A stretch of DNA of 64,000 nt from Gordonia oryzae (GTDB lineage: Bacteria > Actinomycetota > Actinomycetes > Mycobacteriales > Mycobacteriaceae): assembly GCF_003797185.1 (NCBI RefSeq), contig NZ_RKMH01000005.1:62001-126000 (forward strand). Reading direction: 5' to 3'. How positions within the stretch are numbered: position 1 is the stretch's first letter; every line of letters begins with the position of its first letter. Below, piece after piece: positions 19,184 to 28,837 of the stretch. Under the pieces are notes generated by a model. That model saw only the letters and a list, made by a program, of their open reading frames with translations. It was not told where the DNA came from and made no database searches. The position numbers were made by a program, and so were the translations under genes.

Positions 19184-21010
19184 TCAGGCGGACGACGAGG
19201 GTTGTGTCCCAGCCGGTTCCGGGTCGGCAGTGGAGTCCGCAGCGGCGTCGGCATCGCTGACGCCGGCATCGGCGAAGGTTGACATCGACGTCATGATGTC
19301 GACGGCCGAGAGGACCGTCGGCAGCGCGGACAATGCGCCGGTGCCCTCGCCGAGGCGCATCGAATAGGTGTGCAGCGGTTCGAGATCCAGGTATTCCAGG
19401 GCGATGCCGTGGGCCGGCTCGACCGAGCGATGACCGGCCAGCCACCATCGCGTCGCGCCCGGGGCCATCTCCACGGCGATGAGTGCGGCGGCCGTGACCA
19501 CCACGCCGTCGAGGATCACCGGTGTGTGCCGCACAGCCGCCTGGGCGAGGAATCCGGCCATTGCGGCCAGATCGGCGCCACCAACCGCCGCCATCAGCGC
19601 GAGCGGGTCGCTGCGATGACGACGCCCGCGGCGCATCCCGTCGCGGATCGCGGCGGTCTTGCGCATCCATCCGACATCGTCGATACCGGTGCCGCGTCCG
19701 ACCACCTCGACGGGTTCTCGGCGCGCAAGGGTGCCGATAATGATCGCGGCGGGCGTGGTGTTGCCGATCCCCATATCGCCGGCGATCAACAGATCGGCCC
19801 CGGAGTCGACGAGATCGTCGGCGATGGCCCGTCCGGCGGCGAGCGCTCGGCGTGCTTCCTCGATGGTCATTGCGTCGGTGATCCGCAGATCGTTGCTCGA
19901 GCGCCGCACCTTGTAGGCCGAGACCTCCGGACCGGTATCGGCGTCGACGGAGATGTCGGCGACCCGCACCGTCGCGCCGCACCGACGGGCGAGCACGTTG
20001 ACGGCCGCACCGCCGGCGGCGATGTTGGCGACCATCTGCGCGGTGACCTCCGACGGGAAGGCCGACACGCCACCTTGGGCCACCCCGTGATCGCCGGCGA
20101 AGACCACGACGGTGGGCGCCTCGATCGGCCTTGGGGGACAGACCCCTTGGCATGCCGAGATCCACACCCCGATCTCCTCGAGCCGGCCGAGGGAGCCGGG
20201 TGGTTTGGTCAGTTCGAGCTGGCGTGCCCGCGCCGCCTGGGCGACCTGCTCGTCGGGCAGGTCGATGGCGTCGAAGACCTCGGCGTCGGTCGCATCGGGA
20301 ATGTGGCCGGTCATCGGGACCGCGGCTGCGGCGGGCGCGGGGACGGCGGGCGCTGGCGGGGCCGGTGCGGATGACGCTGGTCGAGTCGGTGCATCCGGTG
20401 CCGGCCCAGTCGTCGAGGGCCCAGCCGGGTTGGTCTCGGCATCGGGCGTTGCCGGGGCCCCGGCCAGGGGTGCTCCGGTGAGGTCGATGACGCGGCCGGC
20501 CACGACGAGGACCACGTGATCACACACCGCTGCCACGGCCTCGTTGAGCGCGCCGAGTTCGTCCTGGAAGAGTCGTCCGGCCGGGGTCGGGGCCACCGGT
20601 GCCAATCCGACCTCGGGACTGATCACCACCAGATCGCCGGTGAATTCGGCTATTGCCGAACACAATTCATCGTTCTCGGCGGAGCGGTCGACGGTGGCCG
20701 TCGCCGACCACGCACCGGTGGCGTCTAGGCGGGCGGCCAGCCAGTTGCCCAGATCGTCGACGAGTGTCGTCGTGTGCGGGTCGGCCCGCAGCTCCGACGC
20801 CAGATCGCTCGTCTCGACCGTCGTGTACCTCGGATCACGCCGTTGCCGATGTCTCTCGACGCGCGCGGTCCACTCGGCATCGGTCGTCAGCGTCGGCCCG
20901 GTGGCCACATAACGCACCGATGCGGCCTCGCGCAGCAACAGTTCGCCGTGTGCAGACTTGCCCGACCGAACCCCGCCCAGGACCAGCGTCCGGACCCCTC
21001 GTGCGGTCAT
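19184..21010 (-). CDS. cobUT: Fused CobU-CobT: cobinamide kinase/guanylyltransferase plus NaMN:DMB phosphoribosyltransferase
   Basis: A 608-residue two-enzyme protein. Residues ~6-180 form CobU, which phosphorylates adenosylcobinamide and then transfers GMP. It has the P-loop GGVRSGKS and VERHRQRRD, with the histidine that carries GMP. A Pro/Ala/Thr-rich linker (about residues 182-235) leads into CobT, which makes alpha-ribazole phosphate from nicotinate mononucleotide and dimethylbenzimidazole. CobT shows [51 protein letters not shown] and the catalytic Glu in [10 protein letters not shown]. In M. tuberculosis cobU is a separate distant gene, so this is a domain fusion. The two activities feed CobS, encoded 5 bases downstream. 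A ~30-residue Ala/Asp tail ends the protein. Confidence 0.94.
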   Translation of the reverse strand: MTARGVRTLVLGGVRSGKSAHGELLLREAASVRYVATGPTLTTDAEWTARVERHRQRRDPRYTTVETSDLASELRADPHTTTLVDDLGNWLAARLDATGAWSATATVDRSAENDELCSAIAEFTGDLVVISPEVGLAPVAPTPAGRLFQDELGALNEAVAAVCDHVVLVVAGRVIDLTGAPLAGAPATPDAETNPAGPSTTGPAPDAPTRPASSAPAPPAPAVPAPAAAAVPMTGHIPDATDAEVFDAIDLPDEQVAQAARARQLELTKPPGSLGRLEEIGVWISACQGVCPPRPIEAPTVVVFAGDHGVAQGGVSAFPSEVTAQMVANIAAGGAAVNVLARRCGATVRVADISVDADTGPEVSAYKVRRSSNDLRITDAMTIEEARRALAAGRAIADDLVDSGADLLIAGDMGIGNTTPAAIIIGTLARREPVEVVGRGTGIDDVGWMRKTAAIRDGMRRGRRHRSDPLALMAAVGGADLAAMAGFLAQAAVRHTPVILDGVVVTAAALIAVEMAPGATRWWLAGHRSVEPAHGIALEYLDLEPLHTYSMRLGEGTGALSALPTVLSAVDIMTSMSTFADAGVSDADAAADSTADPEPAGTQPSSSA

Positions 21011-21014
21011 CGGC

Positions 21015-21698
21015 TCAGACTTCGTCGCCGGGGGAGACCTGCGGTTTCGGCGCGCGCATCTGACGTAGCTGCGTCGCGCGGGTGAAGGCGTACCAGCCGA
21101 GCTTCAGACCACCCTCGCCGGCGTCGGGATAGCGCTGCGCCACCCGCTTGTTGACCATGCGGCCCAGGATCACCCCGTCGATGGCCATCAGGATGACGAA
21201 AGCGAGCAGCAGGAAGGTCGAGTACACCGCGATCGAGGGCACGAACATCACCACGATCAACACGATCGCGAACGGCATGAACAATCCGGCGAAGTTGCGT
21301 CGGGAATCGACGAGGTTGCGCGTGTAGCGACGGGCGTCACCGCGATCACGCGGCAACAGGTAGCGTTCGTCGCCGGCCATCATCCGCTCGCGCTGCTCGA
21401 GGCGCTGGGCCCGGCGGTCGGCCGACGCCTTCTTCTTGTCCTCCCGTGACATCGAGCTGCGTAGTTCCTTCTTGCGCGCGCGGGCTTCGGCGCGGGTCGT
21501 CGGCGGCGGCGCGACCGGGCCGCGACGACGACCCTCGGCCTCCCGGCGTGAGGGCGTCGGGCGGCCCTTGGCGGGCGTGTATGCACTGCCACGCTGCGAT
21601 TTCGAGAGAGCAACCGAATCCGTCGAGTCGGAATCGTCAAGGGTCTCGACGGACTCGTCCGCGGGTGCGGAGTCGTCCTTCTTCCATGGCAGTTTCAC
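21015..21698 (-). CDS. DUF3043 domain-containing membrane protein
   Basis: A 227-residue protein: an acidic/basic N-terminal cytoplasmic region ([17 protein letters not shown] then Arg-rich), a DUF3043 core with [19 protein letters not shown], two hydrophobic helices (about residues 143-185) and a C-terminal segment [15 protein letters not shown]. Function is unknown; it is widespread in actinobacteria and next to cobT in mycobacteria (Rv2206-like). The GTG at 21698 is chosen because the KLPW motif starts there. Its stop is 4 bases before the CobU-CobT start. Confidence 0.88.
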   Translation of the reverse strand: MKLPWKKDDSAPADESVETLDDSDSTDSVALSKSQRGSAYTPAKGRPTPSRREAEGRRRGPVAPPPTTRAEARARKKELRSSMSREDKKKASADRRAQRLEQRERMMAGDERYLLPRDRGDARRYTRNLVDSRRNFAGLFMPFAIVLIVVMFVPSIAVYSTFLLLAFVILMAIDGVILGRMVNKRVAQRYPDAGEGGLKLGWYAFTRATQLRQMRAPKPQVSPGDEV

Positions 21699-21812
21699 AC
21701 CGACGAGCCTAGGTGATCCGCGCTGCGGTGATGCGTCGACCTCCCTATACTTGCCCCGCATGGCGGCCCCGGTGTCTTCCCTTGCTTTTCCTACGCTCGT
21801 CGGTGAGGTCGG

Positions 21813-22874
21813 ATGCGCGTCCTGATCGCACCCGACTCGTTCGGTGACACGTTGACCGCGGTATCGGCGGCCGACGCCGTCGCCCGTGGATGGCTCTCGG
21901 CCCGACCCGCCGACGAGGTGATCCGCGCACCCCAGTCCGACGGCGGGCCGGGTTTTGTCGCGGTCCTCGCCGCGCACATCGGGACGCTGCACACCGAGAC
22001 GGTCTACGGGCCGCTCGGCGCCGCGGTCGACGCGCAGTGGCTGCTCGACGACCGCGATCCCGACCACCTCGTCGCCTACATCGAATGCGCGCAGGCATGC
22101 GGTCTGCATCAACTCGGCGGGCGCCCCACCACACGGACGGCGATGGCTGCCGACACCTTCGGCGTTGGCCGGCTCGTCGACGCGGCGCTGCGCGCCGGGG
22201 CCGGTTCGGTGGTCGTCGGACTCGGTGGCAGCGCCACCACCGACGGTGGTCGCGGACTTGTCGAGGCCCTCGGCGGCCCGGATCGCGCGGTCGCGCGCTG
22301 CGCCGCGATCGAGGTGGTCGCGGCATCCGACGTCGAGAACCCGTTACTCGGTGCCTCGGGCGCGGCCGCGGTGTTCGGTCCGCAGAAGGGTGCCGATGCC
22401 GACACTGTCGGACGACTCGAAGAGCGGATGACCCAGTGGTCGCGGGTGCTCGCCCGGATGGCCGGGCGCGATGTCGGCGCCGACGCGGGTGCCGGGGCCG
22501 CCGGGGGTCTGGGGGCGGCGCTGCTGGCACTCGGTGGTCGGCGCGTTTCCGGTGCGACGGTGGTCGCCGACGTCACCGACCGTGACGCTCAGGTCGCGGG
22601 CGCCGACCTGGTGATTACCGGGGAGGGCAAGTTCGACAGCCAGACCCTGCGTGGCAAGGTCGTTTCTGCTCTGACCGCCACCGCGCGCGCAGCGTCGGTA
22701 CCGACGCTGGTCGTCGCCGGACAGATCGCGCTGAGCCCCGACGAGATCGCCGACGCCGGTATCGCCGCGGCGCATTCGCTCGTCGACCACGCCGGATCGC
22801 TGCGCCTGGCGATGGACGATGCCGATCACCAGCTCGAGCGGATGGTTCGTGGAATCGCGGCGGCATGGCCGTGA
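21813..22874 (+). CDS. Glycerate kinase (GarK family)
   Basis: A 353-residue glycerate 2-kinase-like protein that phosphorylates D-glycerate into central metabolism. It begins MRVLIAPDSFGDTLTAVSAA, has SDGGPGFV (the SDGGEG-type loop), GLGGSATTDGGRGLVEALG and GAAGGLGAALLALGG, then DLVITGEGKFDSQTLRGK, all diagnostic of the family. Divergent from DUF3043. Position equals Rv2205c. Confidence 0.93.
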   Translation: MRVLIAPDSFGDTLTAVSAADAVARGWLSARPADEVIRAPQSDGGPGFVAVLAAHIGTLHTETVYGPLGAAVDAQWLLDDRDPDHLVAYIECAQACGLHQLGGRPTTRTAMAADTFGVGRLVDAALRAGAGSVVVGLGGSATTDGGRGLVEALGGPDRAVARCAAIEVVAASDVENPLLGASGAAAVFGPQKGADADTVGRLEERMTQWSRVLARMAGRDVGADAGAGAAGGLGAALLALGGRRVSGATVVADVTDRDAQVAGADLVITGEGKFDSQTLRGKVVSALTATARAASVPTLVVAGQIALSPDEIADAGIAAAHSLVDHAGSLRLAMDDADHQLERMVRGIAAAWP

Positions 22875-23083
22875 CGGCGACAAAGGGATTGTCGTGACGG
22901 CGGGTGAACAGCAGAGCGGGCGTGACCGCGCGACTCGGCGTGGCAGTCGACCGGCGGCGGGAATATGTCATGACGGGGTACCGTTGAAGGCGATCGTACG
23001 AATGTGCGTTTCCGTGCGTCTGCGCGGGGACTGACCGCAACCGGCCCCACCGAGCCGGCCTCGACCAGCACTGAGGAGCATCG

Positions 23084-23443
23084 ATGACTGTGCAGAACGA
23101 ATCCGGCGCCGCTACCAGCACCGGCGTCATCCTGACCGACGCCGCCGCGTCGAAGGCCAAGACTCTCCTGGACCAAGAGGGCCGCGACGATCTGTCATTG
23201 CGCATCGCCGTGCAGCCGGGTGGCTGCGCCGGACTGCGTTACCAGCTGTTCTTCGACGACCGCAGCCTTGACGGTGACCTCACCGCCGACTTCGCCGGGG
23301 TCACCCTCGCCGTCGACCGGATGAGTGCTCCCTACGTCCAGGGCGCCACTATCGACTTTGTCGACACCATTGAGAAGCAGGGTTTCACCATCGATAACCC
23401 GAATGCGACCGGCAGCTGCGCCTGCGGCGACTCCTTCAACTGA
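23084..23443 (+). CDS. erpA: A-type iron-sulfur cluster insertion protein (ErpA/IscA family)
   Basis: A 119-residue A-type carrier that hands Fe-S clusters to target enzymes. The three cluster cysteines are present: one in QPGGCAGLRYQLFF and two in the terminal GSCACGDSFN. AGGAGC stands 6 bases before the ATG. Standalone gene with a hairpin downstream; position equals Rv2204c. Clients in this window could include LipA and the Rieske protein. Confidence 0.93.
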   Translation: MTVQNESGAATSTGVILTDAAASKAKTLLDQEGRDDLSLRIAVQPGGCAGLRYQLFFDDRSLDGDLTADFAGVTLAVDRMSAPYVQGATIDFVDTIEKQGFTIDNPNATGSCACGDSFN

Positions 23444-23468
23444 GTCCGCGCGAAGAGCCTTTCCTTCT

Positions 23469-23497
23469 GACCGCATTCCCGCACCGGGGATGCGGTC
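23469..23497 (+). terminator. Hairpin terminator after erpA
   Basis: GACCGCAT and ATGCGGTC form an 8-bp stem with an inner CCG/CGG pairing, 25 bases after the erpA stop and before the kinase gene. Confidence 0.6.
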
Positions 23498-23523
23498 GGA
23501 TGCGTTGTGACACCGGTGGGTAG

Positions 23524-24552
<1,029 letters not shown>

Positions 24553-24553
24553 C

Positions 24554-26479
24554 CTACAGCCGTACCGGATAGGTGTGGTCGGTGATCTCCGGCACCAGTG
24601 ACTTCTCCACGAAGATCGCGTGCCACACCATGAAGATCAACACCGTCCACAGGCGCCTACTGTTGTCGACGGTCCCCTCACGGTGCTCGGCGAGCATCGC
24701 GAGGACAGCCGACGTGTTCAGCAGGTGCTCGGTCTGCGAGTGACTGATCGTCTCGTGCGCCCAGTCGTACATCTCGCCACCGGCCAGCCAATGCCGGATC
24801 GGCACCGGGAAGCCGAGTTTCTTGCGGTGCAATACATGTGGCGGCACGATCTGCTCGAGCGCCTTGCGCAGCGCGTACTTGGTGGTGCCATGCGTGATCT
24901 TCTCGTCGAACGGTAGTGCCTCGGCGACGGCGAACACCTCGGGATCGAGGAACGGAACCCGCAACTCCAGGGAATTGGCCATCGTCATCTTGTCGGCCTT
25001 GACGAGGATGTCGCCGCGCAGCCAGGTGAACAGGTCGATGTGCTGCATCCGGGCCACCGGATCCCAGCCCTCGCTGTGCGCATAGACCGGGGCGGTGACG
25101 TCGGTGTGCGTCCACTCCGGTCGGTAGTCGACGAGGACCGCACGCAGTCGTGCGTCGTCGAAACTGCGAGCATTGCCGTAGTAGCGCTCCTCCAGTGTCA
25201 GCGATCCGCGATGCAGCAGGCTTTTGCCGCGGGTGCCCTCGGGAATGCGGTCGGAGACCTTGCCCGCCGCCCGCCGCAGCAGACGCGGCAACCTGTCGAA
25301 CGCCGAGAGTGACAGCGGCTCCTTGTAGATGGTGTAGCCGCCGAACAATTCGTCGGCACCCTCTCCGGAGAGCACCACCTTGACGTGCTTTCGAGCCTCG
25401 GCGGCTACGAAATACAGCGGTACGAGCGCGGGATCGGCGACCGGGTCGTCGAGGTACCAGACAATTTTCGCGATCGCGTCGATGAACTCGGTCTCGTTGA
25501 CGACCTTGACGATGTGGCGCGCGCCTATCGCCTCGGCCGATTCGGCGGCGACGTCGATCTCCGAATAGCCATCGCGCTCGAAACCGGTGGTGAAGGTGAT
25601 GAGATCGGGGTTGTGACGGATCGCCAACGCGGCGATGGCGGTGGAGTCGATCCCGCCGGAGAGGAACGATCCAACGGTCACGTCGGCTCGCATGTGCTTG
25701 GCGACGGAATCGGAGAGGACATCGGCGATCTCGTCGTAGCGCTTCTGACGTGTGGCCTCGGTGAACGGACGCACCCCGAATTGCGGGGTGAAGTATCGGG
25801 TCACCGAGGGGGAGCCGCCGGGCCGCACAGTCGCGTGGCACCCGGATTCCAGACGCCGTACGGCGGCATGAAGGGTTTCCGGTTCCGGAACGTATTGCAG
25901 TTCGGTGTAGTGCTCGACGGCGCGTGGATCGAGATCGGTCGACAGCTCGAGCCGGTCGAGCAGTTCCAGCAGGCTCTTCTTCTCGCTGCCGAACGCCGTC
26001 CCGCCGGGGCCGGTGGCGAGGAACAGCGGTTTGATGCCGAACCGGTCACGTGCCAGGAACAGCGATCCGGTGTCGGTGTCCCAGATGGCGAAGGCGAACA
26101 TGCCGCGCAGTCGGCGCACCGCGTCGGGGCCCCAGTAGTGGAAGGCCGCGACGATGGCCTCGCCGTCGCCTTCGGTACCGAAGACCGCCTGTTCGTCGGC
26201 GGCGAGCTCGGCACGGATCTCGAGGTAGTTGTAGATCTCACCGTTGAAGACGAGTGCGTAGCGTTCCGGGCTATCCGGGGGACCCCACCGCAGAGGCTGA
26301 TGCGAATGCTCGATGTCGATGATGGAGAGCCGGTTGAACCCGAAGACAAGGTGCTCGTTGTGCCAGGTGCCCGGCTCGTCGGGCCCGCGGTGCCGCATAC
26401 AGTGGCAGGCTTCGGCGATGAGGTCGGCGGCCGATGCCGCCGAGCCGTCGGGGGTCAGCAGACCAAGCAAGCCACACAC
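24554..26479 (-). CDS. asnB: Asparagine synthase, glutamine-hydrolysing
   Basis: Makes asparagine from aspartate with glutamine-derived ammonia. The 641-residue protein starts MCGLLGLL, so Cys2 is the amidotransferase nucleophile. The class II GATase domain (to about residue 215) includes RHRGPDEPGTW, FNRLSIIDI and VFNGEIYN, followed by the PP-loop synthetase domain with SGGIDSTAIAALA and LSGEGADELFGGY. The start codon is GTG. Position equals Rv2201. It diverges from ctaC across a 363-base regulatory interval. Confidence 0.95.
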   Translation of the reverse strand: MCGLLGLLTPDGSAASAADLIAEACHCMRHRGPDEPGTWHNEHLVFGFNRLSIIDIEHSHQPLRWGPPDSPERYALVFNGEIYNYLEIRAELAADEQAVFGTEGDGEAIVAAFHYWGPDAVRRLRGMFAFAIWDTDTGSLFLARDRFGIKPLFLATGPGGTAFGSEKKSLLELLDRLELSTDLDPRAVEHYTELQYVPEPETLHAAVRRLESGCHATVRPGGSPSVTRYFTPQFGVRPFTEATRQKRYDEIADVLSDSVAKHMRADVTVGSFLSGGIDSTAIAALAIRHNPDLITFTTGFERDGYSEIDVAAESAEAIGARHIVKVVNETEFIDAIAKIVWYLDDPVADPALVPLYFVAAEARKHVKVVLSGEGADELFGGYTIYKEPLSLSAFDRLPRLLRRAAGKVSDRIPEGTRGKSLLHRGSLTLEERYYGNARSFDDARLRAVLVDYRPEWTHTDVTAPVYAHSEGWDPVARMQHIDLFTWLRGDILVKADKMTMANSLELRVPFLDPEVFAVAEALPFDEKITHGTTKYALRKALEQIVPPHVLHRKKLGFPVPIRHWLAGGEMYDWAHETISHSQTEHLLNTSAVLAMLAEHREGTVDNSRRLWTVLIFMVWHAIFVEKSLVPEITDHTYPVRL

Positions 26480-26842
26480 AGGGATTCAAGCCTCTTTCGA
26501 CATCGAGTGGTTCCAATGACAGATTGCGTCCGCAACGCCGGGGTTCGCCGACGGGTCTGAGTATGCCGCATCGTGGTTCGAAAGGGCCGTCCGGCACCGC
26601 AGGGCGGAGGGGTGAAACCGCTCCCGAACAGGCGATGTCGGGATAGGTCAGCGGAATCCGACGCGCTGATCCACCCCAACCGAAAAAGTTCCCGTGAGTT
26701 GGTCTACGCTGCGTAGTACATAGGCGCGGCTGCGGTGTGACCGCGGTGCCGCGGGCGTTTCGGCCGGTTGGTCGGGGTGCCTCGGAGTCAACGCGTCGAG
26801 GCAGGTCATGTGGCATGCGACTCGCGCGGCGGGATCGTCGCG
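26480..26842. other. Divergent intergenic region asnB / ctaC
   Basis: No gene is supported in these 363 bases. The notable element is the palindrome CTACGC-T-GCGTAG (26704-26716) directly followed by TAGTAC, which could be an operator next to a promoter towards ctaC. The rest shows nothing I can name. Confidence 0.5.
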
Positions 26843-27985
26843 GTGAGCGAGCAGGAAGGCGTGAAATTGGCACACGGTGAACGGCCCCGGGCCCGGCGTG
26901 TTTCGTCTGCATCGCGGATGATCAAGCGGTTCGGCATCGTCGCGATCCTCGCCGTCGGGGCTGTGGTGATGACGGGCTGCAGTGGCGACGAGATCGTGCG
27001 GTTCGGCTGGCCGGTCGGTGTTACCCCGCAGGCCGAGTCGATGCGCCACCTGTGGACCTGGTCGGTTATCGCGGCGTTGCTGATGGGCATCCTCGTGTGG
27101 GGTCTGATCTTCTGGGCCATCACCTTCCACCGTCAGAAGGAGGGGCAGGACGAGTTCCCGCGCCAGACCGCCTACAACGTCCCGCTGGAGCTGACGTACA
27201 CGGCGATCCCGTTCGTCATCATCGCGGTGCTGTTCTACTTCACCGTCATAGTGCAGAACGACGTGGAGAAGAAGACCAACGACCCGAAGGTCGTTGTGGA
27301 CGTCACTGCTTTCCAGTGGAACTGGAAGTTCGGCTATCGCCAGGCCGAGGTCAACGGCCAGGAGAAGCAGTTCCCGAGCACGTTGGGCAATCCGTTCGAT
27401 CTGCAGGTCCAGCAGGACACCCACGACGGTGAACCGCTGCCCGGACCGGCCAACGGCCGCGACGACGACATCCGCAACTACCTGCGGTTCGACAAGATCG
27501 AGACCGTCGGCTCCTCCACCGAGATCCCGATCCTCGTCCTGCCGACCGATCAGCGCATTCAGTTCGAGCTGGCAGCCGCCGACGTTGTGCACTCCTTCTG
27601 GGTGCCGGAGTTCCTGTTCAAGCGTGACGTGCTGCCGTTCCCCGAGCAGAATCACACCGATAACGTCTTCCAGATTGAGAAGATCGAGCGGACCGGTGCG
27701 TTCGTCGGGCGCTGCGCGGAAATGTGCGGCACCTACCATTCGATGATGAATTTCGAGGTGCGGGCGGTCTCGCCGCAGGACTTCGATCGCTACATCACCT
27801 ATCGGGACACTCATCCGCTGGCGACCAATGCCCAAGCGCTGGAAGCGATCTGTCAGCAACCCGAGTCGGTGGTGACGGTTCCGTTCGACACCCGCCGCAA
27901 GAGTAATGGCACCGCCGCGGCGACCGGCGATCCGAACAACACGCGGCTGTCAGGCTGCACGATCAAGGAGAGTGACTTCCAGTGA
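26843..27985 (+). CDS. ctaC: Cytochrome c oxidase subunit II
   Basis: CuA subunit of the aa3 oxidase. The lipoprotein-type signal ends VVMTGC near residue 46, two membrane helices follow (residues ~70-90 and ~115-135), then the extracytoplasmic cupredoxin domain. The CuA ligands are in VVHSFWVPEF and GRCAEMCGTYHSMM. A ~35-residue insertion between strands (around NGQEKQFPSTLGNPF) is typical of actinobacterial CtaC, which receives electrons directly from the diheme QcrC. GTG at 26843 gives 380 residues and puts the lipid cysteine where homologues have it. It overlaps ctaF by 4 bases. Confidence 0.95.
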   Translation: MSEQEGVKLAHGERPRARRVSSASRMIKRFGIVAILAVGAVVMTGCSGDEIVRFGWPVGVTPQAESMRHLWTWSVIAALLMGILVWGLIFWAITFHRQKEGQDEFPRQTAYNVPLELTYTAIPFVIIAVLFYFTVIVQNDVEKKTNDPKVVVDVTAFQWNWKFGYRQAEVNGQEKQFPSTLGNPFDLQVQQDTHDGEPLPGPANGRDDDIRNYLRFDKIETVGSSTEIPILVLPTDQRIQFELAAADVVHSFWVPEFLFKRDVLPFPEQNHTDNVFQIEKIERTGAFVGRCAEMCGTYHSMMNFEVRAVSPQDFDRYITYRDTHPLATNAQALEAICQQPESVVTVPFDTRRKSNGTAAATGDPNNTRLSGCTIKESDFQ

Positions 27986-28398
27986 AGATCGAGGCGAGGC
28001 TCTTCGAACTCCTGACGGCCTTCTTCTTCCTCGCTGGCGTGATCTATACGCTGTGCACCGCGTTCACCTCGCACGGCGTGGAATGGGTCGGCGTGGTCGG
28101 AATGTACTTCAGCGCCGGTCTGACCCTGATCGCCGGAACCTATTTCCGGTTCGTCGCGCGACGCGTGGAGATCCGTCCGGAGGACTACGAGGACGCCGAC
28201 ATCGAAGACGGCGCCGGTGAACTCGGCTTCTTCAGCCCGCACTCGTGGTGGCCGATCATGCTGGCGGCGGCGGCCGCGATGTTCGCGATCGGATTCGCCA
28301 CCGGCAACATCTGGTTCTGCATCTTCGCCGCGGCGTGCATCATCTCTGCCGCCGCCGGAATGGTGTTCGAATACCACGTCGGCCCCGAAAAGCACTGA
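27982..28398 (+). CDS. ctaF: Cytochrome c oxidase subunit IV (actinobacterial CtaF)
   Basis: A 138-residue membrane protein with four predicted helices in two pairs (LFELLTAFFFLAGVIYTL; GMYFSAGLTLIAGTYFRFV; WWPIMLAAAAAMFAIGF; WFCIFAAACIISAAAGMV) and a central acidic loop. It is the small actinobacteria-specific oxidase subunit that stabilises the bc1-aa3 supercomplex. GTG start overlapping the ctaC stop (GTGA) signals translational coupling. Confidence 0.93.
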   Translation: MKIEARLFELLTAFFFLAGVIYTLCTAFTSHGVEWVGVVGMYFSAGLTLIAGTYFRFVARRVEIRPEDYEDADIEDGAGELGFFSPHSWWPIMLAAAAAMFAIGFATGNIWFCIFAAACIISAAAGMVFEYHVGPEKH

Positions 28399-28837
28399 GA
28401 GCGAACTAGTTCACGTTCTGATCGGCGCGGTGCCCGCAGCTCGCGTGCGCCGCCGCGCCGAGCGCTTTCAGCCGCGCGAGGACAAGGGAGCGGAGCCGAG
28501 TCGGGCCGTGGACTCCGGTCGTACATGTAGCTCCGGTATCGCCGGGTGCTGATCGCCGACAGGGCTGAAGACCCGGTGTCGAGGACCACCCGCAATCCCC
28601 GTGCCCAACACTGCGCGACGAGATCGTCGAAATGCTGCCGGCCGCGGCCGGGATTCATCCGGTTCGGGTCGACGACGTCGTAGCCGTGAGCCTGCAAGGG
28701 GGAGACGGGACCCCAGCAACAGCCCGGAGGCGCCGAGGTCGACGGGCGTAGTCAAGCCAGTTCGGCAGACGGTGCAGTCGGCGAGCCCGGGTCGCATCGT
28801 GGTCTGCGGTGCGGTGCACCGCAGAATCCCGCGGGCA
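28399..28837. other. Gene-poor interval with a decayed GH13 fragment
   Basis: Between ctaF and the convergent PAP2-kinase gene lie 439 bases without an intact gene. In M. tuberculosis this place holds mmpS3 and Rv2197c. Here part of it is a degenerate glycoside hydrolase remnant (28572-28743). The remainder shows a GAACTAGTTC palindrome just after ctaF and nothing else I can name. Confidence 0.6.
28572..28743 (-). pseudogene. Remnant of a GH13 enzyme, TreY (maltooligosyltrehalose synthase)-like
   Basis: Two frames together read like the N-terminal part of the TreY barrel: DLGASGLLLGSRLPL (28740-28696) and, one frame over, QAHGYDVVDPNRMNPGRG then HFDDLVAQCWARGLRVVLD (28694-28578). The HGYDVVDP block and the following 'region then beta-strand ending in D' pattern match TreY and other GH13 enzymes. 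A frameshift near 28696 separates the two parts, and no catalytic region or start remains. It is on the minus strand, upstream of nothing functional. I infer a relic of a lost or inserted gene. The family is fairly sure, TreY itself less so. Confidence 0.6.

Noticed and set aside
18390..20165. Very long frame extending cobS upstream
   Set aside because: The upstream part overlaps cobT in another frame and is Arg-rich; cobS begins at the ATG 19178.
21699..21812. Cobalamin riboswitch before the cob genes
   Set aside because: The gap upstream of DUF3043-cobUT-cobS is only 114 bases and shows no B12-box sequence.
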